From Trematomus loennbergii (taxonomy: Eukaryota > Chordata > Actinopteri > Perciformes > Nototheniidae), in contig JAAOOA010000524.1 in NCBI GenBank assembly GCA_012861695.1, positions 1,116,001 to 1,180,000 on the forward strand: DNA of 64,000 nucleotides, written 5' to 3'. The translations under genes were made by a program, and so were the position numbers. Below the pieces are notes generated by a model. The model had not been told where the DNA came from, searched no databases, and worked only from the letters and a program-made list of their open reading frames with translations. Below, piece after piece: positions 1 to 12,672 of the stretch (position 1 is the first letter of the stretch; every line of letters begins with the position of its first letter).

Positions 1-645
1 GGTCGTGCTTTTTACAGCGCCACGGCTTCAACAGATGACATTTTTTTATGGATTTTTTGTCAAAGCACTTTAGATATTCATTGCTATCGGGATGTTAAGA
101 GCATTCCATGGAATATACTGTAACAAAAAGTGTATCTCGAGCCGGTTTCTCAAACTTACCGACCCTACCTTTAAGACTCAAAGTGGCGATGAGGTCTTAA
201 AATGTATGGAAAGGGTCTTAAAAAAGGTCTTATAAGGTTTTACATTTGACTTCAGGATTCCTGCATATACCCTGGGTGAACATTAATATGCAACATTACG
301 GGAGGTAATTTCTTTAAATTGAGCAAAACATCTTGAATAAATTGTGGTTTTCAAAGTTCACTGTGACCTCACAAAACACATTTTTTGTCATCATTAAATA
401 ATTAATATCTTATTTATGACAACTCATACAAATGTCTACGAGGACGGACATGGATATGTTGAGCTGGGTGGGATTTCTAGTCTAGTTCAAATTAAACTTA
501 AAGGTGGGGTAGGTAATTCACTTCAGAAACACTTTTGTTATATTCCATGGAATGCTCTTAACATCCCGATAGCAATGAATACATTAAATGCTTTGACAAT
601 AAAATATTTCATCTGTGAAGCCGTGGCGCTGTAAAAAGCACGACC
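1..645. mobile_element. Fold-back (long terminal inverted repeat) element, left edge at window start
   Basis: Bases 1-~128 are repeated inverted at ~523-645: GGTCGTGCTTTTTACAGCGC at the start and GCGCTGTAAAAAGCACGACC at the end, with similar arms of ~125 bp. The centre holds a fragment of another element (about 180-281). No transposase ORF. The left end may continue beyond the window. Lies in an AGFG1 intron. Confidence 0.75.
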
Positions 646-972
646 AATCATCTGAGCCGGCCCGGCTAAAGTAACTGGATGGCCTACCTGCCTGTCAGCC
701 TTCCATCTGTGCACAAACTTATCTCGTGCCCTCATTGGTCATGTGCGCGTCCGTGTGTGTTGGAGGAGGGGCTCTGTAAGGAAGTCTGAAGGAAGGGGCA
801 GATTTTTTTCGGCTGCGTACTTTCAAATTCTAGCGCACTCAAGCTGCTTTCTCCATTCTTACCTACCCTGCCTTTAATATCTTATTTATGACCATTCATA
901 CAAATGTCTACTAGGGCGGACATGGATATGTTGAGCTGGGGCGGGATTTCTAGTCTAGTTCAAATTTAAACT
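399..972. repeat. Direct repeat pair, 399-510 and 874-972
   Basis: Two ~100-bp copies that both run from AATATCTTATTTATGAC through ACAAATGTCTAC to GGATTTCTAGTCTAGTTCAA, with a few changes. The first copy lies inside the fold-back element, the second outside, so the element or its neighbourhood was partly duplicated. Confidence 0.7.
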
Positions 973-1295
973 TAACATCTTTTGGGTATCGACTGAAACA
1001 AAAGCCACATTTTTAAAAACATAATTTTTTTATGTTGAGAAACTTTGCTGGACATTTTATCGAACACACAACTCATAGGTTAGTCTAGTAGTCAGCAGAA
1101 CTAATCATTAATGGAAATACATTAACTGCAGCCCTGGTCTATGGATGATTAACTGTATAATCTGTGTTTACCCCGTAGCATATCTTTTAAATTCCTTCTC
1201 ACTAACAATTTAATGCTTAAATATGAATGTTGACAAGCGTGCACACATGTATTTCTCTGTGTCTCATCTGTTCTGCTACCCTGTGTGTTTTCCAG

Positions 1296-4200
1296 GTATG
1301 TAAACGGATCTGGCTGAGCCTCTATGATGACAGAACCACCTCAGTACCAGACTTCAGAGAACCGCAGAAGGTCAAGGAGTTTCTTCAAGAGAAATACGAG
1401 AAAAAGAGATGGTAAGTCAGTTTTACAATCTGGCAGTGTGAGATATGAAGGATCCTCTGGCACCGCGCTGACACGTTAGCTCTTCTTGTCTCACAGGCAG
1501 CGTAGCATTTAGCCTCCAGCTATCCACCAGATAGCCCAATGTAGGTCACTACAGTCAAGATGCTTCATGTGTAAGATCTTGTTGTTCAGTGTTATGATTG
1601 TGCTTAAACATTTATGAAGTTTAGTACAGTTGTTGTGCGTGAATGGCCGAAGGGGAGTCAAACAAGTGCCTATTAAATGCAAATTAGGGATTGCTCATCA
1701 AAGTAAATATTTCCTAAGTGACTCAGTTGGTTTCAGTAATTAGACGGTTTCAATATACATAAGATTATTACACCCATTGGTTAAGGCAGTTCTGCTTCTG
1801 TGGGCTCTGACTGTTCATTCTCGGACGTTAGAGTAATGAGCAGGGCATGTCTCAACGTGACACCATTTGGCTTTTTTTACTTTTCACACAGACGTTCCCC
1901 TGAAACACCGACCGTCTGCTAGCTGTAAATCACATTTCCAACCAAATGAGCCTTTCCTGTTTTCACATTTGGATTTTGCAAAATGCTTAACAAGACTGTA
2001 CACAGCCTTATTTTTGAAAACCTCGATCGTGTCACATCTTGTTATTCCGTAAGGCATTAGCCAGTTTCATGTAGTGTAGTCAAGCTTTGGGAGTAACGGA
2101 TGACATGCAACGGGATTACATAATCAGGATGCAAAAATAGTTGCATAAATGCTAAATGGACTGTACTTATATAGCGCTTTATCCAGTCTTTACGACCGCT
2201 CAAAGCGCTTTACATACTACATGTCATTCACCCATTCACACCCATGCATACAGAGCAGTGTACCTTACTCTAGGAACTAACATCCACACATTCACACACC
2301 GTTGGCCATCGGGAGCAACTCAGGGTTAAGTATCTTGCCCAAGGATACATCGACATGTTGGCTGCACGGGCTGGGATCGAACCCACAACCTTCTGGTTGA
2401 AAGACGACCGCACTCCCTCGCAGCCACAGTCGCCCTTAAAATACATATATCAAATTGTTTAAATCAGATTACTATTACACGTCTAAAAATTGGCGATTAT
2501 TAGCAGGATTACAGTGTTAAAAAAGCAAACGTATAGTGTTTGTTGTAAAAGGATCAGATGATATCTCTTCTCTGTAAGCTGTACTGTTCTGTAGGATAAT
2601 ACTTTAAGTGTGAAATATACGCCTTCTGCCTGAATCTGCTTTATGGTTTTCACTTTCTTTGGTTCATTTGTTCTGTTTTTAATTCAGTAGGTGAACCTAT
2701 ATGTTCATAAAATAGTGTGTGAGCTTAACTGTGTGTTTTTAAACTAAAACGGAGAATTTTCTCTCAGCTCAGATTTCACTTCTGTTTTGAAACTGTAGTA
2801 TGTGCTCATGTGTTTCATTGCTGGTGTATAGGCTACTGCTTGAATATGCTTCATGAAAGACAGGTTTTCCTTTAGATAAAATCTCTGAGCAGAGGACACA
2901 TTTGTGATCCTAAAGATGTTGGCTTCTTCTTTTCTAAGGTCACATTGTTCTGTGGTTTTTACATAAGAATATTTAGTCAAATTCATCTTGATGATATTGC
3001 ATTTGATACTGACGTAATCCAAAAGTTACACAAAGTAATCAGGTTACATTATTTTATATGTTGATACTCAGATGACTGATTACATGTTTTTACAGGGTAA
3101 CTGTGACAGGACACATTTTTAAAGTATCCCTCCCACCCTTTCTTAGGCACGTTCCTCCAGAGCAGGCGAAGTCCGCGGCCCCCGTCCACGCTTCCATCTC
3201 CGGCTCCTCCAACAGCAGCACCAGCAGCACCCCCGAGGTCAGACCCCTCAAATCTCTGCTGGGGGACTCTGCCCCCTCCCTGCACCTCAACAAGAACACC
3301 CCCCTAACCAGGTGAGATTCATGTGGCCTACATACGATATTACTTTAATGGTCAGATCAAGACTGCAATGTAACTTGCATCACAGCAGCTCCATGTGTAA
3401 CATCAACATAGACAAATATCAGGACACAGTACATCAAAAATGTAACATAACAGTGCGATCACGGAGAGAAAACATGCTCAAAGACCCTTTTAGCGTGCAT
3501 TTGATCTGGGATTCATCTCTGTATTTACTGTGAGGATTGACTGGAGCACAAAGGATGCTTCAGTCTGACTTTATTGAACCCTGTATCTCCGATTAGATGG
3601 ATTTGTTACTGCTGTCAGAAACCCATGAAGGGCTGGTAACATTTGATAAATGTACTTAAAACAACTTGAGTATTTGAATTCCTTAAAGGGTTTTATTGTT
3701 ATCAATGTCTTAGTCTACCCACTGACACTGATTTCATCTTTCCTTGCTTTTTATATGAATACTTAGACATTGAAAACATAATAACAGACACACTTGTAAT
3801 TGTGAATTTTAACAATGTACATTTCCCCTCTGTGGGACTCAATCTCAATCTCAATCTTTATTTATTTATATAGCACATTTAAAACAACCTTCAGTTGACC
3901 AAAGTGCTGTACACGCAATACATATTAAATAACACAATGGGAGTACAATAATAAAACAATAATTAAAAACATGATAAAAAGCACAATAACTAGAAAAATA
4001 TTTTTTTTTAAAAACACATACAAATGTAAAAATGTAATATTCAACTAGTATTAAAAGACTAATAAAGGTATTCTGATTCTGACTTCCTGTCAAAAGGCCT
4101 ATTCTTATTCTTCTTTAGTCAAGTGAAGGTTGTTCAATTACACCTTTTATTCACACTGACAAACATATACATATTTTCTAACTCCATCTCTTGCCTGCCC

Positions 4201-7200
4201 CAGTCTCCAGTGGTGAGCCGTGGACAGAGCCAGCAGCAGCAGCAGCAGCAGTTCCACGACAAGAGGTTCGACCTCCTCAGTGAACTGGGGGGAGACATCT
4301 TCGCTGCTCCGCCCAACATGAACGCCGGAGCCAGCTCCAGTTTTGCTAACTTTGCACATTTCAACAGCCACACAAGTAAGGAACAGACTGATTGTTTGAC
4401 TCGCATACATCTGTAACAGGGTGCAGGAGTTGAGCAATAATTTAGGGTTGTGGTGTGCCTTTTTTAAATGTGGAAGTTGTGTCTGTCACATTAGGCCCCA
4501 TTGTGCTTTTTTTAGCACTTTTCCTTTCCTGTGGTTTTTGTGCATGAAAACTAACGAGACCTTTCTAACCGGTTGACCAATCACAACAGAGCCGGACAGC
4601 TAACCAATCAGAGCAGACTGGGCTCTGGCTTCAGACATTTCAAATGCTTAAGGTGATTTAAGTAGACACTGATCCATCGCCTCTTATAGTCTCTGGCAGA
4701 TGTTTGAGATGCAGAAACTGTCACATTTCACAATCACTAACTACATTATGGAATAGTCTATGGACAGGCACATCTCCATGGTAACTAATGCCTGTACCTA
4801 GAGATATTGGTGTTTGCTTCTGTTGGAGGATAATGTCCTCTCATCCCAATAAAAGAGCCATACAGACTCATCCGTAATGCTGCGACACAAGTGGATCTCC
4901 ACAAAGCAAACACAACTGTACATCTGTGTGTAGTGCTACACACACACATTTAGAGTTATAGGGTCTGCAGAGTGAATCTAATGAGAGGTGGGGAAAATCC
5001 GACCATCTTTCCCGCCTCTTAAGCCGCATTTTATTGTCATGTGACACCACTCTATGATTTGTCTTTCACATCATCAGCACTTAATCCATTATATTTGCAG
5101 TCTGTCATCCATGCCATTTGTCATTACATGTATAAATCCATTCTGTCATCCATTGTTTTCCTCTCATTGTGTTTTTTTTTTTTGTTCATCTGTGTGTCTG
5201 AACCTCATCCTGACTCCACCTCAGCTGCACAGAGTGCCAACGCAAATGCAAACTTTGCTAATTTTGATGCGTTCGGGAGCACATCTGGGTCCTCAGGTGG
5301 CTTCCCCTCAGCACCACAAGCCCAATTCCAACCCTCAAATACAGGTAGAGCAAGCTCCCTTCCCCGGACACATTGCACACATCCAAACCACTCTTACACT
5401 AAGACATTCGCTTGTGTTATTAAACGCATGCATGTATTCGAGAATATACATTTAGGCTCAACACAAGGCCATGTTTTCTGTCATTTCATGTCATGTTGCC
5501 ATTTGTGTTTTAACTGTTGTAATGCATACCATCTGTTCCCCTAACCTTTCCATACTCTGTGCTGTTCATTCATCTGGTGTCACGTGTTAAAGTGTTCTGA
5601 GCACTCCACTGCAGACAGATTAGAAGCATTTGCTCTAAGCACCACTTTTAGCATATCACTATTTTGTCCTACTTTAAAAAAAAAAAAAAAGCTTAATTTT
5701 ACATTTGATACACGCTGGGTTATTTCTGGTTACTCATCTGTGTGAAATGTCAACAACAAACCTATTTTTATGAGGCAAGAATCTGTTGTTCTCCAGAGTT
5801 TTGAACTACTACCCATTTTGAAACTGAATGTTGGGCAATCAGACAAACATATTACGTTAGACGCTTTTATCCAAAGCGACTTACATACTCAATACTGTGG
5901 CAGGAGCAATTTGGGGTGAAGTGTCTTGCCCAGGGACACAACGACATGCTGACTCCCCCTGATCCGAACACCAACGCACTAACCCACTGCGCCACACGCC
6001 TCCATATCATTAATATGCAAACACATTTCTCTTTGATAGAAAGATAAAAGAGGAATTGATTTCCCATAGTAGGTGCATTGATAGCACAGAAGACATCAAA
6101 ACTAGACACAAGTGAACTCTCATCACACCACAGACTGGATTCCTTATCAGATACACTCATTAGGAATAACATTAGAAGGATATTGGACCTGAACACCAGG
6201 GTTTTACTGTTTAATACTGGCCACACTGCTTATGTTCCTATAGGATTTCATAAATACATATTAGGGGCTTAACATAAGTGCAAATATTTGCAGCTCCACT
6301 GTGTATTTTGCACAGTCACCAGTTAAAGAGGACTATTGAGCTTTTTGGGGGTTTTCCCGTTCCCTTAGTGTGTTTATATACGTTTTTGTGCATGTAAATG
6401 GTCTGCAAAGGCTACAATTCCAAAATTGCAAACTGTTGTCCCCCTTTTCCCTGTGTGTGTCATTCGGGTCCTTATTTGCCTCCAAGCCATTCTCATTTCA
6501 AGTCAATATTTGCTCAGCAGTCACTAGCTCTTTACCTGAACCTCCTCTGTCACATACTATATACTAAAACAGTGACTGTCATACACAAACACACAGCCTC
6601 CTCCCCTCCTCAGTTACATGTAGTATGCTACAGCGCCCTCTGCTGGAGATAAACATGAATAACTCTTTTGAGTGGAGCTGCAGTGCGATCTCTTTAGAGT
6701 GCCAAAAGTCCTAAAACCGAAAGTAAACTCCTTCCGGTTCCTTCGACAAAAACGCATGCAATTTCTCCATAGGATTTTGGAAAATAGCTGGAAATAAGGT
6801 CTGTGGTTGAGACACATTTAAGAGACCGATCACATTTTGTTCAGCCGGATAATATCCACATGTCTACCCTACTTTTATCATTTTCGAAATCATAAATCTA
6901 GTCGCCAGAAGCAAAATGCTAACGTTATGCTATGAAGAAGTACAGCAGGGTCGCTGCTTCAACGTCACGCCAGCTTAAGATCCATATTCAGAAATACAGA
7001 TTCTAAATTGTACAAGTTGAAGCGTTTGTTTGAACAGTTTGCAGGAGGCAGGTACTTGCTTTCAAGCAGAACACGGGGAAAAACAAACTTAGCGGGAGTG
7101 TTTACGTGTTCGGCGTAATGACGTACAACGGCCTCGACAACTTCTGTAGTCCTATTCAGCCACTTGTAACAACCATCGTTTTTCAGACACGTCAACTCTT

Positions 7201-10200
7201 CAAAATCACCAGTGGGGTCACCTGATGGATTTAATGTCGTAGAACAAAACGTGATCTGTCTCTTAAATGTGTCTCAACCACAGACCTTATTTCCAGCTAT
7301 TTTCCTAAATCCTATGTAGAAATCGCATTGCTTTTTTGTCAAGGAACCGGAAGTGATAAATGCTAACTTACTTCCGGGTTGTAGGACGCGTCACTGTGGC
7401 ACTCTATTGCTTGATGGATAAAAGCTTCCCTCTCTATCTCTTGGCTTTGTAAGATAATCCCTTTCTCACTTACACTCACTCACTGAGCGATCTGGCCTAA
7501 GCTGTTCATACTATCTCATGTGTTTGTTTGTCACCCTCTGCGTCAGATTTGCTTTGACTTCATGCTTTCTAATCTTTTAGTTGACGTCTTTTTATTTTTG
7601 TTTCTCCGCCCTGTCTCGCTCATTGCCCCATTTCTCCCCCCCTTATCATTTGGGCTGCCAGCGTTCACTGTGCTCTCATCCAGTCGCAGTTTGGGTGAGT
7701 TTGCCCCTGCCCTGCCTCTCCAGGTTGCACACAGTAAGTCTCTCTCTCTCTGTGGGCTTGACCTCTTAACAGCTTTCACCCTTTTTCCAACATCTAACGT
7801 GTAAACACTCTGATCCTCCTCTCCTCCGGCTGTGATGTGTCTCCGCATGTGGCTCTTTTTGTGTCTGTAACCAGGGTGTCCGCAGGGTCTTAAAAAGTAT
7901 TAAAAGTTGATAGCCTTAATTTTCGCTAAATTGATTTATTAAAAAGTATTAAACGGCATTTCCAAGGTATTACATTTTGTAGCTTGTTTTCAATAAGTAT
8001 ATAAATTGTCCAAAGAGGTTGTATTCTACAGTGTGCCTGAATGTAATCATTGCGTAGATGTGTAGTGGATTCTGTGTACTTTATTTATGGCATCCCGTTG
8101 GATTTGACGTCATCTGAACAGGACATCGCACGCTAACTGCTTGATAGCGAGCGAAGGTCCGTTTACGCCGGTTGCTAAGCAACATCGTTATGGGGAAATG
8201 CAAGTCTGCGTCCAAATGGTTGGAAGATAAGGAGGAAGGACAATCAATACTGTATATAGTAAATGTGAGGTAAAGTGTGTCGCCAATGTAACCGGTTAGA
8301 ACTGGAAGTGGCGATAATAATAATAATAAATTATATTTCTATAGCGCTTTTCTAAGACCCAAAGACGCTTTACATTTGGGGAAGGGTAGACAGACAAGCA
8401 CAGGCAACAAAACAAAAACAAAACAGAAAACAAAAAAACAGAAAGCAGTCAGGAGGAAGTGGGGTGGGGGGGGGGGGGGGGGGGCTTATGGATATACAGA
8501 TTTGAAGAGATGGGTTTTGAGGTGGGACTGGAACAGGGTGAGGGACTCGGACTCACGGAGGTCTTGGGGGAGTTCCAGAGCTTCGGGGCTGCCACAGAGA
8601 ATGCTCTGTCCCCAAAGCTCCGGAGTTTGGCCTTGGGGATGGAAAGCAAACCGGCTGAGGTGGATCTGAGGGACCGGGGTGGTTGGTAGAGGATGAGGAG
8701 GTCAGTGAGGTAGGGGGGTGCCAGGTGGTGGAGGGCTTTGTAGGTGAGTACCAGGAGTTTGTGTTGGATGCGGTGTGAAACGGGGAGCCAGTGAAGTTCT
8801 TTGAGGACCGGGGTGATATGATGCCATGATTTGGTGTGGGTGAGGAGTCTGGCGGCTGCGTTCTGGACACGCTGAAGTCTATTGAGGGATGTAGTGCTGA
8901 TGCCGTAGAGGAGTGCGTTGCAATAGTCCAGGCGGGAGGAGATGAAGGCGTGAATGAGTCGCTCAGCTGCAGGGCGGGTGAGAGAGGGACGGAGTTTGGC
9001 GATATTGCGGAGGTGTAAAAATGAGGTTTTTACAACTTGGCGGATGTGGGGCTCGAGGGAGAGGGTGGGGTCAAATATCACGCCAAGGTTGCGTGCCTGG
9101 GTGGAGGGGGAAACAGGGGTGCCATCGATGGTGAGTGTCAGGTTGGGGGTTTTGCTGAGGGTGGATTTGGAGCCGATGAGGAGGAGTTCAGTTTTATTGC
9201 TGTTGAGTTTGAGGAAGTTGTGTGCCATCCAGGATTTTATAGCAGTCAGACAGGATTCGATGTGGGTGAGGGGGGGGTTGTGGGGGGATTTGGTGCTGAG
9301 GTAAATCTGTGTGTCATCAGCGTAGCAGTGAAAGTCCAGGTTGTAGTGGTGTAGAATCTGACCAAGGGGGAGGATGAGGTCTTAAAATGTATGGAAAGGG
9401 TCTTAAAAAAGGTCTTAAAAGGTCTTACGTTTGACTTCAGGATTCCTGCATATACCCTGGTAACTCTGAATCACTGTCGACAATAAGCTGTCATCATAGT
9501 GAACCATTGTGGAGAATAGACCATGTGGAACTACAAGAGAATAGAACAAGTGAAATATGAAATGAAAAGAACAGGATCAAATGGACATTGATAAAAACTA
9601 ATGTTGCGCTATAATTAGATAACACAAAAACCCTTTGTCCTTGAAGTCTATTCCATTCGTTATTGATAGAAAAATGAATGCATACAAAAAGATGCATGCC
9701 AGTCCTTGTGTTAAAGGTAGTTGTATAACAAATATTCAAGGGTATGCAATTAAAGAAATTGTTCAGTTTGATTAAATGGTGTGATGGTTTCAGTGTCACT
9801 ACGTAAAATTGCTTTCCCTCAACGTTAGATAACAAAGAATAGAGTGGTGCAGGAATGAGTCCTAAAACTGGAAATTAGTTAGCATTTAAGCACTAGCATT
9901 TTAGCTAGCTTTCTTGTTCCCTCCTCTCAAAATCAACGTTTTTTTTATCACGCGTTTGTTGGTAGAAGCCTGAAGTAAGGTCTGCGGTAAACACAAGCAT
10001 TATATATTTTACATGCTTTGTTTTATGACATTAAATACCCAATTCCTGAATATCTGAAACTCCACTGTCATAAAAAGACAACGAAACGTCAGCATGCCAA
10101 ACATTAGCCGCCTTTAGCTTAGCGGTGGTGACTGTGGTGTCGTTTTGTCTATAGCTTAACGTTAGCATTTTACTGAGATTAGCTTGCTTTTTTCACCAGT

Positions 10201-12631
10201 GTTCAAAGTGTTTTGTCACTGTGGTCAAATTTGTGGTGTATCAATCCTCTTGTTGCATACCAAGCAAATCAGTTCTCCCTGAATGATTTCTTGAGTATGC
10301 TGCTTGAGATGAAGCAATATATGTTCTGATTTCCACCTGCCAGCCCTCTCAGACTACCCCAACATCCACACCCACACGTCCGTACAGAAGCAGCAGCCAT
10401 TGCTCCACAAAAATCCATATTTCAAAATGTCTCTCTTTACCCTCATCTTGTATAATCTGCTTAGAAAAAACATAAATGCTGACTTTAGTGGCGTCCATGT
10501 TAACTTCCATATATGACAACCTGCTGTGATATCTTTACGTTTTCCCATCAAACCTAAAATGTAAAAAAAAAACAGTGTCAGCAGAAGGGCTGCAGGATTT
10601 GGAGAAAAAAGCGAATTGTGATTATTTTGAATGAAAATGCATTGCTAGAAAATTATTATAACATTATTCATATAATTACAACATTTTTGTACGTGGTATG
10701 ATCTTTTTAAGAGGATCCGTTGCTTTACCAAATCTTGCACTTACTGCGATTTGGATATGTATCATATTGCAAAAGTCAATTTTGGTGATTTTGATAAAGT
10801 TAAGATATAAAACGCAGGCAAAAGGCCCTAAATCCGTCTTGGTGTAAAACATAAAACCTGTATGACCCAAATATCTAGCGGTACAATGCCAAGCAATTCC
10901 TGAAAAGGTGCTATGCATCGTGTGCCTCTTATCAATGTGAATTCTATGCATTCGTTTTAAAGGCTAATGGAGAGCTAGCATAGTGCAGACATCTTTAGAC
11001 ATCTATCCACTAGATAATGAAGGCAACTCCTCCACAACTTGACCCTCCATGCAGCTTCTTCTCCCCCTCTCCACCCTATTGATGCTGTTACTCCAGAGAA
11101 AAAACAATCGAGGCCCCCTTTATGACTTTTTAATCTCTCTCTCTCATGCAGGTAGCGCCTCAGGGGGCAAATGCAAGTTTTGCACATTTTGACAACTTCC
11201 CAAAATCGTGTCGCGCTGACTTAGGATCCTTCAGTTCTCCTCCCAGAGTAACTCCACAGCAGCTGGCAGAGAAGCTGTACAGCAGGGCTATTCAATGGGC
11301 GGGCCAAATCGGGCCCCGGGGTGATATTTACTGGCCCTTTGAGTATATTGTTAAAAAGTAATTTTTTTTTTTTTTTTTAAAGATTTTTTTTGTGGCCAGA
11401 GTGCCTTTCAGAGAGGTTATTAAAAATTAAATTGAGAGATAGAGGGGAAGACATTGCCTGAAACTTCGCGGGTTTCGAACCCACCTACTAGCTACTGTAG
11501 TAACTCCTGTCATTGATTGCATCTCTGCGTGAATGATTAGATAATTTCACCTAATCAAATGAAATGATGTTGATGGTTAAATTAGCTTCACATGTAGGCC
11601 TACTGAGTTCTGAACTTGCCATTTAAATCTATAAAGGCCTTCGGTTTGATTTAATTAAACACAATATATGCACTCCACTATGCTATTGTAGTATTTACTG
11701 TATCTGAAGCTCTTAATATGATTGCTCATATTTCAAGCCATCTTTTTCCCGGCCCCTTGCTTTGGATCATTTTCATCAACCGGCCCCATTCCAAACTAAT
11801 TGAATAGCCCTGCTGTACAGAGTACTAGCCTCCCTGCTGATAAATACGCAGTCCTGGCTGACCTGGATAACGTGTTGTTAAGCTCTGCCAAAACGGAGCA
11901 AGGTAACCCTCTCTGCCTCGCCTGTTTATAGACCTAGTGTAGGGACAGATGTTACCCAAAAAAGAGTAGTCTCAACAAAAGTGCATTGATTTAAGTCCCT
12001 TTGATTCTTCTTCCAACTGCAGGGAGAGACCTAGATTCTATCTCAAAGAGGCTGATTTAGGTTTTCAGCAAACGCCTACTTCTGTATCACTTACATTTCG
12101 GCTAATCCGAGGCTTTGATGTGTTTTGAGATGCCTTTCAAAAGTGGATCAGTGCTGCTGAACCTCAACCAGCCTGTATAGAGACAACAAGCCACTGCACA
12201 CGGTGGAAACACCTCCCTGTTTTACATATTTATTTCATTTCATCTCTGAAATGTATGGGCTGGAGCTCAATACCGTATTTCTTTGCTATACATTCTAATG
12301 ATACATTTATTTCCCATTTATCTTGAATAGGTTCAATATGGCAGCTATCTCCGGACCTTTCTTTTTGTGTCTTTTACAATTAGGATTGAGCTCCTATATT
12401 AGTCGATGTGACGGGGATTGAACCGGGCTATCTTGTGTTTCTCTTGCAGGAGCCGGTCTTGCTGCTGGGGGGGGCTCGGCAGGAGTAGGGGGTCCGCCTC
12501 AGAGGCAGCCAGGAGTCCCTGCAGGGTGCGACCGCTACGCTGCTCTGGCTGAGCTGGACACTGTGTTCGGACCCTCAGTCCCTCCCACCAGTGTTTACAA
12601 CCCCACCAGCACCTCTCAAGGGTGAGACCAC

Positions 12632-12672
<41 letters not shown>

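Noticed and set aside
11276..11360. Element read through as a novel AGFG1 C-terminus (LYSRAIQWAG...)
   Set aside because: That frame is not the one in register with FAHFDNFPK and SQSNST after correcting the left-part break. It is a shadow frame.
11461..11500. GGGTTTCGAACCC block resembling a tRNA T-arm
   Set aside because: No acceptor or anticodon stems around it. Palindrome inside the hAT insertion.
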